From Voacanga thouarsii (lineage: Eukaryota > Streptophyta > Magnoliopsida > Gentianales > Apocynaceae), in assembly GCA_026120185.1 (NCBI GenBank), contig JANUWF010002362.1, positions 1,364,001 to 1,428,000 on the forward strand: a stretch of 64,000 bases of DNA, written 5' to 3'. Shown in pieces: positions 13,401-23,900 of this stretch. A program made the translations under genes and the position numbers. Under the pieces are notes generated by a model. It was not told the DNA's origin. It did not search any database and saw nothing but the letters and a program-made list of their open reading frames with translations. The first letter of the stretch is position 1; the number at the start of each line of letters is the position of its first letter.

Positions 13401-14087
13401 GTTGATCGTGAGCGGTACCAGAGGTTGGTAGGACGTCTCATCTATCTAAGTCACACTCGTCCTGACATATCATTTGATGTGAGTATGGTGAGCCGCTACA
13501 TGCATGACCCAAGGAAGGGACATATGGATGCAGTGTACCAAATTCTGAGGTACCTGAAGAGTGCACCAGGAAAGGAGTTGATCTTTAAGAAGAATGGACA
13601 TATGAACATTGAGAGCTATTGTGACTCTGACTGGGCAAGTTGTGCTGATGATAGAAAGTCCACAGCTGGATATTGCGTGTTTGTAGGAGGCAATTTGGTA
13701 TCCTGGAAGAGTAAGAAGCAGTCAGTGGTTGCAAGGTCAACAGCAGAGGCTGAGTATAGGGCAATCGCTTTAGGAGTTGCGGAGATGGTGTGGTTGAGAG
13801 CTTTGTTAGTAGAGCTAAAGATGGATAAAGGAATTAAAATGAAGCTGTGGTGTGACAGCAAGTCCGCAATTAGCATTGCCAATAACCCCGTGCAACATGA
13901 CAGAACCAAACATGTGGAGATTGATAGGTTCTTCATCAAAGAAAAGCTGGATAGTGGACTATTAGAGCTGGGACATGTAGCTACTAGAGAGCAACTGGCT
14001 GACTGTCTTACTAAAGGACTTAGTTCATTAGATCTCTCAAGATTGTGTGACAAGATGGGCTTAATGGATATCTTCTGCCCATCTTGA
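10416..14087 (+). pseudogene. Copia T Pol: protease, integrase, RT, RNase H
   Basis: The copia polyprotein order is clear. Protease has WIVDSGASRHVT (about 10590). The integrase zinc-binding region has LHHQRIGH...CDAC (about 11008-11120). The integrase core retains HSDVWGP, SDNGTEY and the Glu of GVAERKNRH. RT runs about 12390-13080, and RNase H about 13610-14040 with its acidic residues (CDSDW, AEAEY, CDSKSA) intact. Breaks: stops at about 10532 and 11442, a frame change between 11444 and 11596, another near 13060, and a 182-bp tandem duplication (13142-13505) that shifts frame. The RT active site reads YVDN instead of YVDD. The reading ends at 14087, just before the PPT. Confidence 0.88.
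13142..13505 (+). repeat. Perfect 182-bp tandem duplication in T pol
   Basis: Units 13142-13323 and 13324-13505 are identical by eye over all 182 bases. They encode the segment between RT and RNase H (MLGCKPAV...SRYMH). Because 182 is not a multiple of three, the duplication shifts the frame; only the second copy reads on into RNase H. Perfect identity next to LTRs that differ by about 5% implies a recent event or an assembly error. Confidence 0.95.
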
Positions 14088-14094
14088 GGGGGAG

Positions 14095-14229
14095 TGTTAA
14101 GATTTATATCTTTGTTATGGTCTTATTGAAAGTATAGATAATTCTAGGGACTTGTATGCAAAGTTGTAAAGGCTGTATATAAGCCTAAATCGTTATCGAA
14201 TAAATTAAGTTTTACTCGATTAATCAATT
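14095..14229 (+). repeat. 3' LTR of copia T
   Basis: 135 bp, preceded by the polypurine tract TTGAGGGGGAG and followed by ATAAC. Seven substitutions separate it from the 5' LTR. Confidence 0.92.
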
Positions 14230-14420
14230 ATAACTAGGTCACATAAAATAAAATAAAAGAAATACTTTAAAATTAAACTTATTACAACCCAATAATACAT
14301 GGACAAATCCAAAATAAATTATCTGCTACAATCTCTCAAAACATCACATTAAGAAAATAACAAAGAGTCTTCAAAATCACAAGCAACAATCTATCTAATG
14401 ACCTTCACAGTAGGATTGAC

Positions 14421-14938
14421 CTGAAAACATGGCATAAAAGGTGGTGAGATAAATATCTCAATAAACCCGTATGGGCTTTGAGTGTTTCAGGTAAAACAGT
14501 TCATGTATGCAAGTTGTAAAAGCTTCATAAGAGGAAGTGCTGGCAAGCATTAAATAAATGTTAAAAATAAAGAGTGGTGTTTTACTTTTCAAACCATTCA
14601 TGTGCACAAAAAAAACAACCACCTAAAGAGGTAGCTATGGGTTACCACATGTTGGGCCCTATGACCATATAGTGGTTAGTATGCCACATGTTGAGCATAC
14701 TGCCGGCCAGACTACCACACATTGAGCATGCTAACAAAAGGTAGGTGTACGGCCTACTGGTTGAGATACTCCTCCATCTCTACACCCAAACTTACTGGTA
14801 GTCCACTTCAGAAATACACAGTTCACTTGATTGACATTTGCTAGCTCGGACCAGTATGACTTATAGGATTGGCATCCTATCCGAGAAGAACTCACTCCTC
14901 AGAGGTGGCCATCTACTGAGAGACTTACCCTAACCCTT
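14421..14938 (-). other. GT-AG intron-like segment in family-B LTR
   Basis: On the minus strand a donor GG|GTAAGT (at 14938) and a pyrimidine-rich acceptor TGTTTTCAG|G (at 14421) bracket about 518 bp. Matching sites occur at 27039-27513 and 48904-49396, and the acceptor is also at 61201. This may be a spliced leader intron inside the LTR; the function is inferred from position and conservation. Confidence 0.5.
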
Positions 14939-16574
14939 CAAAGACAAGTCCTAGTAGTCTATCCTTATTGAGTACTCAACGTTAATTGTCCCATTTGGAA
15001 GAAAATTGATCATACATTGATTTACATGGAAATAGCAATTAAGGGTTTCCAAAATTTTTGTCAAAGTTTGGTTTTAGAAAGAGTTTAGCGTTTTGAGTAA
15101 AACAGCTTATTTAATTTTCAAATAATTTGCTTGACTAAAGTAAAAAGGAAAACAGTCCTTAATTGCCATTACAAACGAATGCTCATACATATTGAATTTG
15201 GCTTGCCACAACTATTTTTGGTCTTCAAATGACTCCATGCAGGAGCTTACCTGATCCTTTGCTTGCTTGAATAAAAAAATCCTCCAAGGTCGACCTAAAC
15301 CCGCCTATGGTAAACACAAGGTATAAGATTATACTCGAACTATACTTGCCTTACATAAATAATTCCTAGTTCAACTAGGTACAACCATGACTAACCATGA
15401 CCTTAATGTCCTAAGCTTTAAGGCTAGATGATAAAGGATTTTATAAAATAAATCTAGCTTGATAAGTTAAAATAACTAGGGGTTATAAAATAATTACTAA
15501 TAAGTTATAGATTCAAATAATAAATCTTAAGTATTATTATTAATAAATAAACTAGTGTTTAAATATTGAATAACACTAAGTCCTAATTAATATTAGTAAA
15601 TGGTAATTTTTAAATAGTATTATTATAAATAAATATTAAATTTCAATTAATTTTTAATTAATAATTATTAGATAATAAATAATTAGTAATAAATAAAATT
15701 AATAATAAAATGAATTATATGAAAATTTTTATTAATAAATAACAAATAAATTTTAATATAAATAATATTTATGAATCTAGGTGAAAGTCTTAACCATGGT
15801 CTACAAGGTCATTAATATTTTATGTACTATTATTATTTATATAAAAGATTTTATTTAATATTATACAAATATATATTATTTTTAATAAAAGATATTATTT
15901 ATTTGACTAATAAAATATCAATATTTCATTTAGCATTCTATTTCCAAATCTTACGAGGAATTTCGAAACCTTTAGGAAAGCAGTAATTTTAATTAAGGTA
16001 ATAAAATTTGTTAATAAAAATAACCTAGGATTAACAAGAAAATAATCATGATCTTCCTATTGCTAAACAAGATTCATGAACACATTCTCCAACATCAAAC
16101 AATAAACTAATCCATTCTTGAACATAAGCTTAAATCAACACATACTATCACATGGCTAATTTCCTACTAAGCATATTCATCATTCATGGCTTCAATGGAA
16201 ATAAGAACATAAAAATCCTATTCACCATAGGTGTCATAACATCTAACATACTTTAAAAATCCATAACTCTCCAAAGACATGATGAACATACATTGATTCC
16301 CAAGAAAATTATTATAGCTTATTCATATACAACCATTTTCTTGTCCTAACCCTAACCCCTTCATTCATATGCATACACTCAATCCCCCATTCATATTCTA
16401 TTCTTCCTATCAACATCTAAGAGACATGAATTTAGAATTAAAAAGGAGGATTAAGGGGAAAATACTTGATTGATGATTACTTCGATGAAGGCTAAAGAAG
16501 GTCCATGCGCGATTAAGAGTCTTAAGTTGTCCAAGAGAAAAAAAAAACAGCCATGGTTGTTGATCAACCATTTT

Positions 16575-16674
<100 letters not shown>

Positions 16675-18290
16675 ATTAGTATGGTACATTGAAGGTTGAA
16701 TGGAAGAGGATGAACAAAGAAGTTGTTCTTGATTTACGTTGATGATGTTCTTGAGACCTTCAAGGAAAAACTAGATTTTGATCCGATTGAAATTTCTTGT
16801 TTGCGAGATTTTATGTTATAAATACTCGAAATGAACACTAGGGATTATGTAGGAGTAATCTGGAGTATTTGAGAGTGATTGGAGGTGTTTAGGATGGGTT
16901 TTGGCATGGAGGAATGTAGTATGTGTTCTTGGTGTTCTTAGTGTTCTTGGTGAAAATTGAGAGAGTTTGAGAAAGGTGCTGCATGAAATCTGGAATGGTG
17001 TTAGCCGAATGGTTTATGGGAAATAGGAGTTTGGATTTTCAGCTATTGGGGAAGAGAATAATCTGATTTGTTTAAAATTCAAATGGAGGAAATTGTGGAG
17101 TTGTTTGAGGTATAGGATAAGCTAATGGTGTTTGATTGATGGAGGTTTCTTTGTTCTTCAATGGTGCCGGTTGGACTAGTTAACTTTGCTGAAATGAATG
17201 AAGGCTGTTCAAGCTATAAGGCTGTCCAATATTCAATGCTTAATGGCAGAGGAATTTCTGGTTTAGTAGCTTAATACAAGAGTGTTTTCATGGAGCAAAA
17301 TTCTGGAAATTTTTTAAGTTCAAATGTATTTTGAATAGAGTGATCTTAGGAGATTTTTGAGGTGTGATTATGGAGTCCAAGTATTCAAGGTAAGTGGAGA
17401 GGTTAATAGTGTTCAGTTCATGGCTGAACAAGGTCCATTTTACAGAGGTTTAAAGGTGGTTTTTTGTCCTAGGCCTAAGGAGACAAGGCTGGGAATTTCC
17501 TAGTTTCAAGGTGTTCAATGCTTCAAAGGTTTGCTGCGTTTTTCTGTGCAGAATTTCTGCATTTCTTCAGCCCGATTTGCAGATGGTGTTGAGGGATATT
17601 TGTGGGTCTTTTAAGGTTAGTTTCCAGCCTTGTTTTTGGAGAAAAAGCAGAGGAGTTTTGCTGGATTGGTGACAAGAAAAACAGCTTCATTTCCAGTTTA
17701 GTGTGCAGCGAAACAGCATAGGATTTTTTTTCCTAGTTTTATGCAGTTTTATGCAGTCAGAATTTGCACAGAAATTTCAGTCTTCAAGCTACATGAATTG
17801 GTCATTTTTCTAGCAGCAAATGAGTAAGAAAACTGGCTAAGTTTTTTGAAAGTTAGACTGCTCAAAAATCTAGAAAATTTCTAGATTTTCTTCATTGAAA
17901 TCTTGAACACTATGAAGATAAGTTTAAAGATTCTACCATGGTGATTGATTTCCCTTAGGAACCCTTCCTTACTCCTCTCCTATTTTCGGTCAACCTTCTA
18001 ACTTCCAAGATTAATTTTTGAAATTCAAGGCTAAGAAATCATCACAGAATTCTCTGGAATTAAAAGATAAGACTTGATGAATTTTGAATAATTTAAGTTG
18101 TGAAGATGTTAGGACAAAGCTAGAGGTAATAAGAAGGACAAGAATTCTTTTAGAATTCTTTTTAGGATATGATGATAGGATTAAGACATTCTCTTCATGT
18201 CTCCCCTAAGACAACATTCCTATCCTTAAGAAATGTAAGAAGAACAAAAATTCAAACATTATTAAGATAATCATGAATAAAACCTAAGTG

Positions 18291-18350
18291 ATGGGATTTG
18301 AACTTATGACCTTAGAGATTAATTCCAAAGCTCTAACCATTTAACCACAA
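18291..18350 (-). other. tRNA-like A-box/B-box module in LTR
   Basis: On the minus strand an A box TGGTTAAATGG (18337-18347) and a B box GTTCAAATC (18295-18303) both match the Pol III consensus, with GGTTAGAGC following as in tRNA D arms. It lies about 250 bp inside the LTR start. It is not a tRNA gene: no acceptor stem was found. Confidence 0.6.
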
Positions 18351-18604
18351 AAATTCTTGTTCTTATTTTCTCACCCAAATATTCTTTTTATCTAAATCTC
18401 AAGCCATCTTTCTATTTTGACCTCAAGCAAAATTACCCTTTTACCCTTCCTACTCAATAAGCATAACTAAGCCCTTTAACCTATAAATCATATTTCTAAA
18501 GCACATAAAATCATTCAAAAACATATATTTTCATGCAGAATAATATGATATACATCCCGACCCCCTTACTCTAGGGATGGCTTTAGGTGGGGTTTCACAT
18601 AGTA

Positions 18605-18766
18605 TGTATCACTTGATTAGAGAAATCATTGATAGAAAAGACGTAAAGATAGAGAGAGTTCCAACTGATCAGAACATAGCTAATCTATTCATAAAGGTGT
18701 TATCCCAAAAGAAACAGGACGGTCAAGTTCATTTATTCAGTATTTGATATATGAACAATTAGGTCT
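18605..18766 (+). pseudogene. Copia A RNase H C-terminus (continuation)
   Basis: The end of the copia RNase H domain (YHLIREIID...VPTDQNIANLF) continues the frame interrupted at 8831 and leads to the polypurine tract. The fragment proves that the 9.8-kb block between is an insertion. Confidence 0.8.
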
Positions 18767-18767
18767 A

Positions 18768-18782
18768 GGGCAAGTGGAAGAT
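18768..18782 (+). promoter_or_regulatory. Polypurine tract of copia A
   Basis: GGGCAAGTGGAAGAT directly before the TGTTAGAG start of the 3' LTR; in copia elements it primes plus-strand synthesis. Confidence 0.75.
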
Positions 18783-20193
18783 TGTTAGAGTCAAGCCTTA
18801 GAAGTAATCATTTGCACAATGGAGAAGTAACCGTTATTCAATAAAAGATATTTTTTTATCTTGTAGTTTCTTTGCTTTATATGTGATGTATATCAAACTA
18901 AATGATAATGTCCTTAGCAAAATATACATTATTTAGGAAATTATTATAGAGATCATGATGTGAGATTCCTATTACCCTATGTAGTACTTATACTTAAACT
19001 ATCCCTAGGCATAGTATTAATGAGATAGGATATCATTAATGCGCAAAGCTTAGCACACGTTATACTTCTTAATTAGATCAAACGATGGTTCTCGCATTTG
19101 TAACTTTTGTGATACTCAAAGTTAACAAGTGGATGCTTGTTATTTGAACAAGTTCATTGGATAACCTAGCTATAAGATAATTACATGGGAAACTATTTAG
19201 TGCCAGTAACAGAATCTCATTATATCAAACATGAAAGTATCCTTAGACTTGAAATCTTCAAGGTACTTTGTTTGCTAAGGTTGTATTTTGATTCTAATCT
19301 CTAGAGTCTCATTAAGGGCTGCTAATAGGATAGGTAATGGATACAATATAAAGAAAATGGAAGTAGTTGAAATGTTCAATAAAGAATCCATCACTTTTAA
19401 TAGTAGGGGTGTATATCTCACAACCATTTATAAAGAATCATTACTCAAGTAATCCTTTGCCAAGCCAACTATGTGTTGGAATTTGTTCCAAATGATATAC
19501 ATGTTGAGTAATGGATTTTGGAACAAGTAGTAATAAATTTGGATTAGAATTAATTATCTTTTAGAGAGAGTTAACACTAATTATATACTCTAAACCACAT
19601 AAGACATAATATATGATGAAAGGAGTTTATTGCACTGATATTTTGCTATTGCCAAAGTTCATATCGAGCCACTTGACTTTGTTATTTTTTAGGTGGTCAT
19701 GATGCATTGTTAGATATTGCTCATAGTTTGTTAAAATATAAATTTATTAATTGGAGAATTAATAAATTAATCCTAATTAGAATTAATAAGTTAATTCTAA
19801 TTATTAAGGATTATTAATTCTATGGTGATTAGAATTAATTCATATATTTTGCTATCAAGAGACAGGGAAAGCTAATGGGTCACACATAATTGAGAAATTT
19901 ATACTCATAGATATTATATGGTAATGTTATAGGGTTAGTTTGTGAGAAGAAATAAACTTATAGACTGTTTATAAAATGTCTAAAATCAATAGGTCAAAAT
20001 TATAATTACTCAAAACTTTTATGGGCCACGTCTAAGTATGTTATAAGTTGTAGGGCCTAATTACAATTTTCTTGAATCCAAGCCCATCAGGAATAGGGCT
20101 CTACGAGTGTCATGAAGTTTCTATGTATGTATGTATGTATGTATGTATGTATGTATGTATGTATGTATTTATGTATGTATGTATGTATGTATG

Positions 20194-20227
<34 letters not shown>

Positions 20228-20267
20228 TGTATGTATGTATGTATGTATGTATGTATGTATGTATGTA

Positions 20268-20331
<64 letters not shown>

Positions 20332-20725
20332 CTGAGAGGATATATGCAAACACACACGACACAAAGCTTCATTTCCTATTCTTCTTCCTCGCGAAATACC
20401 TTAGCCAAAGTTTTGTCTACTAGCACAAATTAGTATGCCTGTGTTGAGTGCCAGTTCTTGTGTGGATTTCATTAGGGGTGTTCATAATCTTAGAACACAG
20501 TGGTTCAAAAGGAACGTTTTTTTTTTTTTATTTTGCGTGGGCTCGAAGCTACAGGGAACGAATGAATTGTAGAGACTTTGAAGGCTTCTACAAATACACT
20601 TTGAGGTATTCTTCAACCCTTCTATGATTTTTCTTGAACTAAAAATTACACACATGTGATCCATTTGAAAGAATTCTTGTTTATTTCCACTGTGTTATTT
20701 TATTTTGCATGAGGGAATTATTACA
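18783..20725 (+). repeat. 3' LTR of copia A
   Basis: Starts TGTTAGAG and ends ATTATTACA, about 1.94 kb. It is longer than the 5' LTR mainly because of the microsatellite at 20122-20326. It carries the AT palindrome at 19775-19802. Confidence 0.88.
20122..20326. repeat. (ATGT)n(GT)n microsatellite
   Basis: About 150 bp of ATGT repeat followed by about 54 bp of GT. In the 5' LTR of the same element the locus is a short ATATATATGTATATGTG, so this is a post-insertion expansion. ORFs here on both strands are artefacts of the repeat. Confidence 0.97.
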
Positions 20726-21746
20726 TATTAGCCCTAATCTCCAATCTCCCTCTGGGGTTAATAGAAGATGACAAATGTTAAATTAACTAAGTGGGTGTTT
20801 AAACTTTAATCCCATCTCACAAAATTAGTAGGAAAGATCAAATAATTAAAGAAAATCAATTAAAACGCAACTTAATTGAAATAACACAATGAACATACAT
20901 AACCAAATATTGTAAAGTATAAATCATAGATCCAAAGAAAATACATCATCTTCTAGCATAAAAAAAGGGTATAACCCTTTATTACAATTAAAAAAAAAAC
21001 ATATCTTAGCATAAAAATTGCAAGATTAAATTACAAAAAGGGGAGAAAAAAACTCATTGACAAGCCACTTCTTCCTCTTCTTGAGATCTTCAAGAAACCT
21101 TCTTTTCTTTTTTCTTGAATCTGTTAGTCTTCCTCTCTTCTTTATGTGCAAACTCATAAGATTTAGGGTTCTTCAGAGAAAACTCTAAGCCTTTCTAAAC
21201 TCCTCCCCCTAAATTATGTGCAAATGATCTGATATATAAAGTCTTACAACTGTGGGTCTATAGATTTCTACTAGGAAATGTATTGAATTCGCTTGTGGGC
21301 GGCCTAGGGATGTTAAACTTCTGTGGGCCACCAAGTATTCTAGAAACAAAGCAACCTAGGGAAATAGAATGTCCTTGGGCCGCCTAGTTTCTATAAACTT
21401 ACCCAACAAAGAAAACCAAGCGACCTAAGGAACTAAAGCTTCCCTAGGCCACCAACTTACTAGAATTTGGTACTAATGAATGCATCTAGATAGCCTAGGG
21501 AACTTAAGCTTCTTTTGGCCGCCTAGCATCTAGAAACTTGACACCACGACCACCACTAGGTGGTCTAGGGAACTTAAGCTTCCCTAGGCTACTAGGCTTT
21601 TGTGAAACTTGCTCAATGTATGCATCCTAGGCTTCCTAGGGAAGTTTTGGTCTTGGCTTCTTCAATTTTGCTCATTTTTATTCCTTTTCATCTTTATTCA
21701 TCATTATTTATTAATTTCCATTTCCTAACAAAAATAAGATGAAAAG
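20726..21746 (-). other. LTR-like sequence F, left part
   Basis: No gene. AT-rich DNA with a pyrimidine-rich block is followed by reiterated CCTAGG-containing units (21286-21650). It is contiguous with 27804-27895 once the solo LTR between them is removed (both flanks carry AAAAG). The combined sequence ends, on the minus strand, with TGATGACTACTCATCA, a plausible LTR 5' terminus. The identification as an LTR is inference. Confidence 0.4.
21286..21650. repeat. Degenerate direct repeats rich in CCTAGG
   Basis: About five to six imperfect units of roughly 60-70 bp. Each combines GGCCRCCTAG or GACCTAGG-like words with GGAACTTAAGCTTCCCTAGG-like words. Similar GC-rich word clusters at 1522-1660 and 2098-2250 have a different core. 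Confidence 0.65.
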
Positions 21747-21992
21747 TGTGAAACCCCAGTCAAAACCAACCTTAGAGTAAGGGGGTTGGGATGCATAACA
21801 TACTTTACTGCATGATTAAATATATTTTTATTTGATTTTATGTGCCTTGGATTCAAGTTCTAATGTCTTGGAGGCTTGTTGGAGGATATTGAGTGAGAAG
21901 GGCAAAATGGTAATTTTTGCCTGAGGTGAAAATAGGGAGATAGCTTGAGGATTGAATAGGAAATAAATTACCAGTGAAAATAACAACAAGAG

Positions 21993-22060
21993 TTGTTGTG
22001 GTGTAGTGGTTAGAGCTTGGGAGATTAATTCTTGAGGTCTTGAGTTCAAATTCCATCATA
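21993..22060 (+). other. tRNA-like A-box/B-box module in LTR
   Basis: A box TGGTGTAGTGG (21999-22009) is a full consensus match, followed by TTAGAGC. B box GTTCAAATT (22044-22052) misses one consensus base. The boxes are 34 bp apart, as in tRNA genes, and about 250 bp from the LTR start. Confidence 0.6.
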
Positions 22061-23683
22061 GGAGCTTTAGCTTGGTTAAATTTTATTTTTGCTTGGGAAG
22101 TAATAATTTCGGCCTTAGTGGTGTTTGGAGTAGGGTAGAGATGTTGTCTTATGGGAGTCATGATAGGAGTCTTCAAATCCTACTCATTTGTTCTACTCGA
22201 ATTTCCTAAGAGGAATTCATTTTTCCTTGATCTTTGATTTTTTCTTATTTCTCAACTCATGAGGTTGAGCAAGTTGTTCTAGCCATTTTCTTTCCAGAAA
22301 TTTCAATAAAGTGCTGTGGCTTTGTAAGATCAAAATGTCTTAGTGAAAAACTTCTTATGGTCCAAAAATGTGAAAGAGTTGTGGGAGATTTCAAGAGGAA
22401 AATTCCTTTAGTGAGCTTGTTGAAAATTCACTTTAGCTAGTTCATTTTCCTTCTTGGAATGAACTGAAAATTCTCCAGCTTATTGTGCCATCAAGGTGTT
22501 GAGATTCTTAGCCAACATTCCATCCCAAATTCTGCCAGAAAAATGGCCTTTTGGATCAGCTTGCAACCTGAATTCTTTAGCCATTTTCGGACTGCTCAAA
22601 GCTGGAGCAAAACCAGGAAAAATTCCTGTACAAATCGCAGCTTTGAGAGTCCAAAACCAAGCTATTTTCTTCTAGAGTTTGTTTAGCACCGTAGCCATGT
22701 TTTTCCTCCATGAAGAAGGCTGGAAACCAGCCTTGAACACATTTGAAATTCCCCCTCAAACTCGTTGCAAGATGGCTGGAAAATGGCAGCCGAAAAAGCT
22801 GTCCAGAAATTCCAGCCTAGCGAAATTCTGTGCAGGATTTTGTCCAGCTTTGTTTCCTAATCTTCCTCCAGCCGAAACACCATCATTGTTCTGCATAAAC
22901 CTTTCTTAAACCTCCAGTAACTAAGCTCCATTTTCCCCCTTAAGCTTCTGCACGAAATTCAGACATGGCTGCCCGAAAATCTCTCCAACAAATCCCTCCA
23001 ACTATGCTTGATTGATTACCAAATTTCCAGCCACCATAGTTTAGCAACTTTCCATAATGTATCCCTCAAATAACCAGACTTCTTCTTCACCATTATGCTC
23101 CCAATTTTCGGCCACCATAAGCTTCCTTAGGCCAGCATTAATCTCACTGAAATTCTGCTCAAAGCAGTCAGCCATGGCAGACTTCCAAAGCTCTCCAACA
23201 ATCAAGATATTCTAGGATATTTAGTTTCCAAAATTACTTTCTAAAAATATTCTTCAAGGATTTTAACAACTAACATTTCCTTTTCTCTTCCAAATCAGAG
23301 AATCATCTTCCTAAACCCTACAGAAATTCGGCCAGCCCTAGTTCTCATAGAATTTCGGCAGCTGCAAACTACAATCTCACGAATTCCTTCAACCTTCAAG
23401 AACACACACACTACACCAAGAACACATACTCCTTTCTTTCACCTAATACCCCTCCAAACCACTTCAAACCTTCTCTAAAATCTCCAGATTTGACCTACTC
23501 ACTGTCGTGAGTCCATCAACACCATTTTTAACATCAAACTCCACAAATCAACTCTCTACTTCAGATCAAAATCAGAAAATTCTGTGAAGGTTCAAGAACA
23601 CCTTCAAGGTAGGTTTGTTCTAACAACTTCATCTTCTCCAATCTTGATCTCTAGTAAGAATATATGTGAATAGACATACTAAT

Positions 23684-23685
<2 letters not shown>

Positions 23686-23719
<34 letters not shown>
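23686..23719. repeat. (CT)n microsatellite in family-B LTR
   Basis: About 34 bp; the shorter allele of the tract at 16577-16673 in the other copy of the LTR. Confidence 0.95.
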
Positions 23720-23721
<2 letters not shown>

Positions 23722-23900
23722 GGCCGAAATTCCCTCTCTTGGCCGGATGGCTTCTTCCTCCATGGCCATGCTTCCTCCACCTTTCTTGGACGATTTTAGG
23801 CATCTAGGAGTTGAGATCCATTCTAAACTCCTTCAAGGCATCCCTTAACCAAGTAAGTCCCTTCAATCTTTCTTTTAAATTCTAGATTCATGTCTCTAGG

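Larger units (their letters stand above)
8906..14229 (+). mobile_element. Copia element T with 135-bp LTRs
   Basis: A complete but dead 5.3-kb Ty1/copia: LTR 8906-9040, PBS 9041-9053, gag, pol, PPT 14083-14094, LTR 14095-14229. The 5-bp duplication ATAAC flanks it (8901-8905 and 14230-14234). Two uninterrupted copies of the target exist in the window, at 61003-61020 and, reversed, at 27723-27742, so the insertion is certain. The LTRs differ at 7 of 135 positions by my count (about 95% identity), so it is not a very recent insertion. Confidence 0.95.

Noticed and set aside
18291..18350. Possible functional tRNA gene
   Set aside because: A and B boxes are present but no 7-bp acceptor stem or complete cloverleaf could be formed; recorded as a tRNA-like module instead.
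20072..20433. Several overlapping ORFs on both strands with Met-Tyr-Val-Cys or Thr-His-Ile-Tyr repeats
   Set aside because: They are translations of the ATGT/GT microsatellite, which is open in all frames; there is no coding signal outside the repeat.
22483..22909. Two overlapping + strand ORFs of 67-76 codons that might be a small gene
   Set aside because: They lie inside the family-B solo LTR, are not kept in the other copy (around 17500-17800, minus), and contain no recognisable domain.
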